Below, one piece after another: positions 57,848-64,000 of a stretch of 64,000 bases of DNA. Within the stretch, counting starts at the first letter, position 1. Every line of letters starts with the position of its first letter. The DNA comes from Clostridia bacterium (lineage in GTDB: Bacteria; Bacillota; Clostridia; Oscillospirales; CAG-272). The notes under the pieces are model-generated. The model ran no database searches. It was given only the letters and a program-made list of their open reading frames with translations, and had not been told where the DNA came from. The DNA lies in contig JAGBCV010000027.1 of the NCBI GenBank assembly GCA_017937845.1, forward strand, positions 1 to 64,000, read 5' to 3'. The position numbers were made by a program, and so were the translations under genes.

Positions 57848-58459
57848 TCAGCAACAGGAAATAAGGTCGCCGCCGCAGATCTCACAGATGCAGTCCATGC
57901 AGATCAGTGTCGAGCATACGTCGCAGATGCCGTCCGCCGCGCGCTGTGTTTGCGATGCGGAGGTATAATTGCGGATGCTGTTTGCCGCATTGCGGTATTC
58001 CTCATTCGTGGGGTCCATACGGCAAGCGGAATCGAAATATTTCGCCGCTTCAAAATACCAGCCCTTCGCGCGGAATACCACGCCCTTGAGATAGAACCAT
58101 TCGGCGTTGCGTTCGCCCATCGGCACAGAGTCAAGACGAATCTGCGCTTCATAAAAATCACGCGCACCGATGCAGGAACGGATATCCGCAAAATTTGAGT
58201 ATCCGCCATACGAGCCGCTATTCGATTGATACGAACCGCTCGAAGAATATCCTCTCTCCGCTTGTTCTTTTCTCATTTTCTGAATGGTTTCGTACGCCTC
58301 GTTGACCTCTTTCATTTTTTCGCTTGCGAGATCGGAAAGAGGAGTATTGACATAGTTGTCGGGATGATATTTGCGCGCAAGCTCACGGTATGCCTTTTTG
58401 ACTTCTTCATCCGTTGCCGCGGGATCCACCCCCAGCACCTTATAGGGATCATTTGCCAT
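57848..58459 (-). CDS. J-domain protein with Cys-rich C-terminus
   Basis: The 203-residue protein starts with a J domain ([20 protein letters not shown], then the HPD motif in KYHPDN near residue 32), which stimulates Hsp70 ATPase. A Ser/Gly/Tyr-rich linker (about 78-98) leads to a TPR-like helical segment, and the last 25 residues contain eight cysteines ([13 protein letters not shown], ending ISCC). No DnaJ zinc finger repeats are present. It overlaps the upstream DUF5685 gene by 11 bases and is followed without gap by a membrane protein gene. It is probably a specialised cochaperone. Confidence 0.85.
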   Translation of the reverse strand: MANDPYKVLGVDPAATDEEVKKAYRELARKYHPDNYVNTPLSDLASEKMKEVNEAYETIQKMRKEQAERGYSSSGSYQSNSGSYGGYSNFADIRSCIGARDFYEAQIRLDSVPMGERNAEWFYLKGVVFRAKGWYFEAAKYFDSACRMDPTNEEYRNAANSIRNYTSASQTQRAADGICDVCSTLICMDCICEICGGDLISCC

Positions 58460-59321
58460 GTGTTTCTTCCTTTCCGACCGCCACGGAAAGCGCACTTCCC
58501 ATGCCGTCTAAAATGATATTTTCGATACATTCGCGGAACATCGGCTTGTTCTCAAAATCGAGAAGCGCGACCGCCCGAAGGATCGCGTCGGATTCCATCG
58601 TCAAAACGCCGCGAAGCGCTTCTTCCTTGAACCGTTGCATTTCTGCCTCATCCGCCAAGGCATACAAAAACGGATTATACGACCCGTTTTTCAGATCGTC
58701 CTCATAATCGCAGACCGCATCGATCAGATAAACGAATCTGCCCGTATGAAGTCCGATCTCATAGGCGATCTTTTCCGTCCAGCCGTCAAGCCCCAGCGCA
58801 AGAAGCGCACCGAGCATCTTGCCGAAAACATCGGCAGGCATATCGGGACTTGGGCATTTTGCTTCTTCCAAACGGCGAATCTCACCCATCGCATCGGAAA
58901 CGAGCGTTCCGATCTCATATTCAGCGCGCTTCGCCTTGCGTTTTAACGACCCCGCATACGGGGAAAGCAGCTGTGCGCCGAGTTTTTTGATGCCTTTATC
59001 GTCTGCGACGGTATCCTCCACCTTATGCGCGGCAAGAAGCGCACCGACGTAGGCGGCATAGGTCAAGGCATCGTTATCGTCCATCATGGGACGCTTTTTT
59101 ATGGGATGCACCGCGCAACGGCGCTTGCGAATGGAAAAATCCGTTTTGCAAAGCACCGTGCGAACAAGCGCAAAAAACGTCATGTCATAGCTGAGCGTTA
59201 CACGGGAAAGATTTCCCGTGTGCTTTTTCATGGACTGACAAAGTCCGCAGTAAACGCTCTTATAAAGCTCGTATTCCTTTACCCGGAGATTCGGGATAAA
59301 GGGTTTTACATAACCAAACAC
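58449..59321 (-). CDS. DUF5685 family protein
   Basis: The 290-residue protein begins with the DUF5685 signature [20 protein letters not shown] followed by [10 protein letters not shown] and [14 protein letters not shown], then a helical domain with [19 protein letters not shown]. The function is unknown. The all-helical layout with an acidic D-x-x-D-D patch is loosely reminiscent of isoprenoid-type enzymes, but that is speculative. The start is a GTG, five bases after AAGGAG. It lies between a PrsA-like lipoprotein and an overlapping J-domain gene, a combination suggesting work at the membrane with chaperones. Confidence 0.85.
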   Translation of the reverse strand: MFGYVKPFIPNLRVKEYELYKSVYCGLCQSMKKHTGNLSRVTLSYDMTFFALVRTVLCKTDFSIRKRRCAVHPIKKRPMMDDNDALTYAAYVGALLAAHKVEDTVADDKGIKKLGAQLLSPYAGSLKRKAKRAEYEIGTLVSDAMGEIRRLEEAKCPSPDMPADVFGKMLGALLALGLDGWTEKIAYEIGLHTGRFVYLIDAVCDYEDDLKNGSYNPFLYALADEAEMQRFKEEALRGVLTMESDAILRAVALLDFENKPMFRECIENIILDGMGSALSVAVGKEETHGK

Positions 59322-59339
59322 GGAGGCTCCTTGAGATTA

Positions 59340-60569
59340 TCAGCCGTTCAGTCCGTAGTAGTAATACTGGAAGTTTACGTCTGCGTATTCGGAAAGGAAG
59401 GTATCTGTGAAGGTGTATCTTGCAGAAACCGCTTCGTCAACGGAGATGTTTTCAAAGTAAGTCTTGATGTGGTTTTCGTACTTATCGTACATAACGGTGT
59501 CTTCGTAACCGTCAAAGAGGCTGAGGTAGTGGTCGTCGTTGTAGACTGCTTCCTTGAGGTCGATTCTCTTGACGATGTACTGGTATGCGTCGCTGCTTAC
59601 GCTGATAGCTTCATCGGTATATTCACCGATTTCAAGCTTCTTTGCTTCTGCGTCAACGGTCGCGTTGATGAAGGTGCCTTCTTCGATCACGAAAAGACCT
59701 TCGGGATATTCAACGGAATAGTAATCGTCAGAGTAAAGCTCGATAAGCTCTTCAAAGGTCTTTGTGCCTGCTTCAAGCTCTGCAAAGATGGTAGCGGCAA
59801 GGTTCTGCTTTTCGCTCTTTTCTTCTTCGGAAAGCTCCTCAAGCTCGTAGGTATCGGAAACGTCTGCGGAGTGGTCGTGACCCTCGTGGTCCTCGTGGTC
59901 GTATTCGATCTCCTCCAATACGCGGTTGCCGTTTTCATCGCGCTTGACCTTATTCTTCATATCGAGCATGATGTACTGGAAGCCGATGTAGTTTTCGGTG
60001 TAGAATTTTGCAAGGTCTTCGTCGTTTACCTTGTATTCGCCGTTTTCGCCGCAGAGGTAATCGAGAACCGCTTCGGAACGGGCAACCATATCCTGATAGG
60101 TGGTGTAGTACTGCTCAGCGGTGTAGCCGTAGTACTGCTTGTATGCGCCTGCGCCGCCCATGTTCTTGATGGCGGTCTTTTCATTTTCTTTGTTTTTCTT
60201 GACGGTTTCGTCAGAGATGGTGAGGTCGAATTTATCAAAGAGATACTTTTCGATCAGGATCGCCTTTGCCTGGTCAAGAATCATGTTCTTGTAGTAGGTC
60301 TCAAGTGTAATACCGCTGCCTTCTTCGGTTTCCTTAGCCCATGTTTCTTCTGTGTCATAGGCTCTGGGCATATACATGCTGCAGCAGTAATCGAGCTTCT
60401 TGATGGTCATGAGGAGGGAAAATTCCTTCTCGGTCAAGGTGTAGGTGTTGCCGTCGATGGTCATGGACATGATAGCATCATTCGAGCCGCAGGAAGCAAG
60501 CATCGAAACCGCCATGCAAAGCACGAGAGCAAACGCTACGAGTTTGGTGATGAGTTTGGTGTTCTTCAT
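59340..60569 (-). CDS. PrsA/SurA-like foldase lipoprotein
   Basis: The 409-residue lipoprotein has a signal with SMLASC (Cys about residue 27). It is followed by a SurA-type N-terminal helical domain and a segment resembling a parvulin domain (FEELIELYSDDYYSVEYPEG, IVKRIDL) without all of the usual catalytic histidines. A histidine/acid-rich insert (about residues 225-236, with DHEDHEGHDH) may bind zinc or other metals. Such foldases help secreted proteins fold outside the membrane. It follows mfd, as often seen in clostridia, and precedes DUF5685 by 18 bases. Confidence 0.85.
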   Translation of the reverse strand: MKNTKLITKLVAFALVLCMAVSMLASCGSNDAIMSMTIDGNTYTLTEKEFSLLMTIKKLDYCCSMYMPRAYDTEETWAKETEEGSGITLETYYKNMILDQAKAILIEKYLFDKFDLTISDETVKKNKENEKTAIKNMGGAGAYKQYYGYTAEQYYTTYQDMVARSEAVLDYLCGENGEYKVNDEDLAKFYTENYIGFQYIMLDMKNKVKRDENGNRVLEEIEYDHEDHEGHDHSADVSDTYELEELSEEEKSEKQNLAATIFAELEAGTKTFEELIELYSDDYYSVEYPEGLFVIEEGTFINATVDAEAKKLEIGEYTDEAISVSSDAYQYIVKRIDLKEAVYNDDHYLSLFDGYEDTVMYDKYENHIKTYFENISVDEAVSARYTFTDTFLSEYADVNFQYYYYGLNG

Positions 60570-60607
60570 GTTTTTTCTCCTTAAAATGTTTTACATACGG
60601 AAAACCG

Positions 60608-60636
60608 CATTCAAAAGTTTTCACTTGATTATTATA
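60608..60636 (-). promoter_or_regulatory. -10 element of a possible promoter for the PrsA-like gene
   Basis: TATAAT reads leftward at 60631-60636, with only a weak -35 (TAGATT, at 60654-60659). The cluster may be mostly read from mfd. Confidence 0.35.
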
Positions 60637-60656
60637 CAATACTTTTTTGAAAAAAT

Positions 60657-63600
60657 CTACTCTTTTTTTGATTTTATTTGTATATATTTTTTTAACAAAT
60701 CGCCAATAAACGAAAAAATGGGTTCTTTTCTCATGCCGCGGCACAAAATATGCGTCTTTTCCGACGGCTTGATGAGGATCCTGCCCGGATATTCCGCAAC
60801 GAGCGCGGACCACGCAGCAATATCGAGCGCGCCCGGATAGATGAGAACGTCGTTTTGCTTCTGGTCGATTTGAATAAAGCCGCATTCGCACGCACGCGCA
60901 CGAATGAGCGAGATGGAAAGAAGCGTTTCGACCGACATCGGCAGATCGCCGTAGCGATCAAGAAGCTCGTCTGCGATATCGTCCACGTCCGCTTCGTTTT
61001 CGATGGACGCGATCTTCTTATAGATATCGATTCTTTGCGCCGCAGATGGGATATAGGTCTCGGGGATATAGGAGTCGCGTCCGATGTTGATGACACATTC
61101 CGTTTTGACTTTGGGTGTAATGCCCTTTTCCTCCAAGACCGCGTCGTTCAGAATCTTCAAGTACATATCGTAGCCGACGCTTTCCATATGCCCGTGCTGA
61201 CGGGAGCCGAGCACGTCACCCGCACCTCGAATCTCAAGGTCGCGGAGCGCGATCTTGAAGCCCGAGCCGAACTCCGTAAAGTCACGAAGCGCCTGCAAGC
61301 GCTTGGAGGAGATCTCCGTCAGCACCTTGCCCGTCGGATAGGTGAAATACGCATAGGCGCGTCTGGTCGAGCGTCCGACACGTCCGCGGATCTGATGAAG
61401 CTGGGAAAGTCCCATTCTGTCCGCGTTTTCGATGATGAGCGTATTGGCGTTCGGCACGTCGACACCCGTTTCGATGATGGTCGTGCAAACGAGGATATCG
61501 ATGGCACCGTCCACAAGATCCTGCCAAATCTCCGAAAGCTCGGTCTTATCCATTTTGCCATGGGCAAAGCGAACGACGGCATCGGGGAATCTCGCTTGGA
61601 TACGCGCGGTCTTCTCACGAATCGTTTCCACCTTATTGTATAGATAGAATATCTGACCGCCGCGGTGAAGCTCACGGCGGATCGCTTCAAAGATGACGAC
61701 GTCGTCATGCTCCAGAACGTAGGTCTGAACGGGCAAACGGTCGCCGGGAGCTTCGTCGAGAACGGACATATCACGAATGGACGTCATCGCCATATTGAGC
61801 GTTCGCGGGATAGGCGTTGCGGTGAGGGTCAGAACGTCGACGTTTTTGGAAAGCTGTTTCAGTTTTTCCTTATGCGCGACACCGAAGCGCTGTTCCTCGT
61901 CGATGATGACGAGTCCGAGGTCCTTAAACTGGATATCCGAGGAAAGAAGTCTGTGTGTGCCGACGATGATATCCACGTCGCCGCGGCGGACGGCGCGAAC
62001 GGTCGCGTCCTGCTCGCCCGCATTTTTGAAACGGGAGAGATAAGAAACTTTAATGGGAAATCCGCGCATACGGGAAACGATGGTGTTGTAATGCTGCATC
62101 GCAAGGATCGTCGTCGGAACGAGGATCGCAACCTGCTTGGAATCCATGACCGCCTTGAATGCGGCGCGGAGCGCGACCTCCGTCTTACCAAATCCAACGT
62201 CACCGCAAAGAAGTCTATCCATCGGAATGGATTTTTCCATATCGGATTTGATATCGTTTACGGCAATGAGCTGTCCGTCCGTTTCCTCGTAAGGGAACGT
62301 GGATTCAAATTCTCTTTGCACCTCGTCATCGGGCGAGAACGCAAAGCCCGGACGGCGCAAGCGTTCGGCATACAAGGCGATCAATTCCTTTGCCATGCTT
62401 TTCACTTCCGCTTTGACACGAGATTTCGCCTTCGTCCATTCGGAACCGCCGAGCTTAGAAAGCTTGAGTCCGCCATTTTCCGTACCTGCGCCGATGTATT
62501 TGGAAACGGAGTCTATCTGTTCGCAGGGAACGAACAAAACGTCCGAGCCGGAATACTGGATCTTGATATGGTCGCGGCGCACGCCCTCATAGGTCTTGAT
62601 GCTTTCAAGCCCCATATAGATACCGATGCCGTGAACGTCGTGAACGACGAAATCTCCCACCTCGAGGTCGGCGTAAGAAAGGATCTTTTCCTTTGCCTTG
62701 ACAGCGGGCTTATTGTTTCTTGCAGCACGACGGCGCAAAGCGCGCTCAGTCTTATTCGCTCCGCTCGAAAGCGAGATACAAACGAACTTTTCCGTCTGCA
62801 TCTCAAAGCCCTTGATGGGGAACGAGGAAACGATGACCGTTCCCGCAATCGTGTTCGTATCGAGCTTCGGCGAATGAATGGCGGGAATGCCGTTTTCGAT
62901 GAGAATGGAACACATCGAGGAAGCCTCCACCTCGTTTTCGCAAAGCAAGAGCGTTGCGTATTGACTGCGGAGATAGGAATGGATATCCTCCGAAAGAATG
63001 GCGAAGTCCGCCGTTATCGCCGGGGTAGGACGCACGTTCATCGTAAACATCGCGGAAAGCTTGCCCGGATACTGCGAAACGAAGGTATTGCAAAGAAGCG
63101 CGCTTCTCGATTCAAAGAACGCCAAAAGCTCAGTTTCGTCCTTGGAAAATTCACAGTATTTCGGAAGCAGCAAGCCCGACTTGATAAGGTCGCCCGTGGT
63201 TTCCTGCATATGCGCGGACTCCGCACGCACACGGTCGAGGACCGCAGGCGTTTCAACGGCAAAGGTCAGCGCATCTTTTCCGAAATAATCGAGAAGCGTC
63301 GTGCGCTCCGTATATATATAGGATATATATTTATCGGAAAAGGCGACGTCAAGGTCATTTTCGAGCGTTTCGTACTCGTGCATGAGAGAGCGCTTGATTT
63401 CAGAATCGCTCGCCTTCCCTGCCGCCGCCTTGACAAGCGTCGCAAGTCCGTCGCGCTTCTCATCGGAGAGCAGGATCTCTCGCGCACAGGTGATGAGGAC
63501 CTCGTTTACCTTATCGGTCTTTCTCTGCGTCATGATATCGAAATAGCCGATCTGGTCAATTTCATCTCCGAAAAGCTCCATACGCACGGGCGAGCGGAGC

Positions 63601-64000
63601 TGAGGCGGAAATATATCGATGATACCGCCGCGGATGCTGAATTTACCCTTGCCGTCTACCATATCCGAGCGAACATAGCCCGAACGGGAAAGAAAACGGG
63701 CAAGCTCATCCATCTCGATGGTATCGCCGACGGAAAGGAGCTTTGTCGCGTGGCGAAGCTTTTCCTCGGGAATCGTGAAGGAGAGCGCGGCAGTGGGCGT
63801 TGCGATAACGGCATCGAGCTTATCCTCGATAAGGTCGGTCAAAACCGCGATACGCTCATGCTCAAGCTCGTGGGAAGAAACGATATTATAAAGCACGGGG
63901 TCGCGCTCGGGATACAGCGACACGCGAAGCCCAAACGCGCTGAGCGAATGGAGAAGCGCCGCGGCACTTTTTTCGTCGGGAACGCAAATAAATGCAGGAA
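60657..64000 (-). CDS. mfd: transcription-repair coupling factor, 5' end outside window
   Basis: The frame is open through the right edge of the window; about 1114 codons are visible. It contains the UvrB-like N-terminal region (PEEKLRHATKLLSVGDTIE), a CarD-like RNA polymerase interacting domain (YADLEVGDFVVHDVHGIGIY), and a RecG-like helicase. Helicase motifs are DRLLCGDVGFGKTEVALRA (Walker A), IDEEQRFGV (DEEQ) and ATPIPRT. A C-terminal TRCF domain follows. Mfd removes stalled RNA polymerase at DNA lesions and recruits UvrA. The missing piece is roughly the first 40 or so residues. The gene is followed by the PrsA-like lipoprotein gene. Confidence 0.97.
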   Translation of the reverse strand, partial: PAFICVPDEKSAAALLHSLSAFGLRVSLYPERDPVLYNIVSSHELEHERIAVLTDLIEDKLDAVIATPTAALSFTIPEEKLRHATKLLSVGDTIEMDELARFLSRSGYVRSDMVDGKGKFSIRGGIIDIFPPQLRSPVRMELFGDEIDQIGYFDIMTQRKTDKVNEVLITCAREILLSDEKRDGLATLVKAAAGKASDSEIKRSLMHEYETLENDLDVAFSDKYISYIYTERTTLLDYFGKDALTFAVETPAVLDRVRAESAHMQETTGDLIKSGLLLPKYCEFSKDETELLAFFESRSALLCNTFVSQYPGKLSAMFTMNVRPTPAITADFAILSEDIHSYLRSQYATLLLCENEVEASSMCSILIENGIPAIHSPKLDTNTIAGTVIVSSFPIKGFEMQTEKFVCISLSSGANKTERALRRRAARNNKPAVKAKEKILSYADLEVGDFVVHDVHGIGIYMGLESIKTYEGVRRDHIKIQYSGSDVLFVPCEQIDSVSKYIGAGTENGGLKLSKLGGSEWTKAKSRVKAEVKSMAKELIALYAERLRRPGFAFSPDDEVQREFESTFPYEETDGQLIAVNDIKSDMEKSIPMDRLLCGDVGFGKTEVALRAAFKAVMDSKQVAILVPTTILAMQHYNTIVSRMRGFPIKVSYLSRFKNAGEQDATVRAVRRGDVDIIVGTHRLLSSDIQFKDLGLVIIDEEQRFGVAHKEKLKQLSKNVDVLTLTATPIPRTLNMAMTSIRDMSVLDEAPGDRLPVQTYVLEHDDVVIFEAIRRELHRGGQIFYLYNKVETIREKTARIQARFPDAVVRFAHGKMDKTELSEIWQDLVDGAIDILVCTTIIETGVDVPNANTLIIENADRMGLSQLHQIRGRVGRSTRRAYAYFTYPTGKVLTEISSKRLQALRDFTEFGSGFKIALRDLEIRGAGDVLGSRQHGHMESVGYDMYLKILNDAVLEEKGITPKVKTECVINIGRDSYIPETYIPSAAQRIDIYKKIASIENEADVDDIADELLDRYGDLPMSVETLLSISLIRARACECGFIQIDQKQNDVLIYPGALDIAAWSALVAEYPGRILIKPSEKTHILCRGMRKEPIFSFIGDLLKKYIQIKSKKE

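Noticed and set aside
1..64000. CRISPR arrays, rRNA genes, transposases or an integrated phage
   Set aside because: No regularly spaced direct repeats, no rRNA-like sequence and no recombinase or structural phage genes were seen on either strand.

Overview
The window looks like a chromosomal segment of a strictly anaerobic Clostridia-type Firmicute, probably an uncultured gut or rumen lineage. This rests on the rpsO-pnp pair, AddA, a NiaR-like 3H-domain repressor, a flavin reductase-rubredoxin fusion (Hrb type), a giant 2-hydroxyacyl-CoA dehydratase activase, an ASKHA/[2Fe-2S] corrinoid-activation-like protein, DUF5685/J-domain genes, many glycoside hydrolases without visible signal peptides, and sigma-A-like promoters (TTGACA-17-TATAAT) with AGGAGG-type ribosome binding sites. 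No phage, transposase, rRNA or CRISPR array is visible. Species cannot be named from the sequence alone.

Layout. 1-2.8 kb: ECF sigma factor, DUF4367-like membrane protein and an exported protein (leftward operon), then a small pyrophosphatase-family protein and a membrane protein. 2.8-6.6 kb: topoisomerase III and a MATE exporter. 6.6-7.2 kb: a divergent pair of small XRE regulators sharing three operators, inserted between two identical 44-bp terminators. 7.2-11.5 kb: a 1413-residue dehydratase activase. 11.7-13.7 kb: Na/Pi cotransporter plus a 61-residue protein. 13.8-15.4 kb: an ABC exporter, again between two copies of one terminator. 15.4-17.4 kb: membrane protein, a GH31 pseudogene and an FRG-domain protein. 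17.5-23.5 kb: leftward cluster of ASKHA protein, AddA, a membrane protein and a 29-residue Cys-rich peptide. 23.5-30.2 kb: housekeeping genes fba, rpsO, pnp, an AspT-like transporter, two tRNA-Leu and a CmpB-like membrane protein. 30.2-36.1 kb: SDR and Hrb operon, an ADP-ribosylglycohydrolase lipoprotein, a CNNM/CorC protein and a candidate small RNA unit.

36.2-55.6 kb is rich in carbohydrate genes. One operon has an SGNH esterase and two GH78-type rhamnosidases, downstream of a NiaR-like repressor. A second has a GH39-like enzyme, a sialidase-fold protein and an (alpha/alpha)6-type enzyme. A GH43-like enzyme and mannose-6-phosphate isomerase lie nearby. Interspersed are a HAD phosphatase, a beta-propeller protein, a GNAT gene between inverted 40-bp ends, alanine dehydrogenase and a homocysteine methyltransferase. 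The absence of signal peptides suggests that the enzymes act in the cytoplasm on imported oligosaccharides. 55.6-64 kb holds a histidine phosphatase, small hypotheticals and a leftward cluster: mfd (5' end outside the window), a PrsA-like lipoprotein, DUF5685, a J-domain protein and a membrane protein.

The most unusual signal is recurrent. At three convergent gene boundaries (6.6, 13.7 and 44.9 kb) an extra regulator, transporter or acetyltransferase module sits between two copies of what should be one terminator. This suggests that bidirectional terminators act as insertion points for small accessory modules in this genome.
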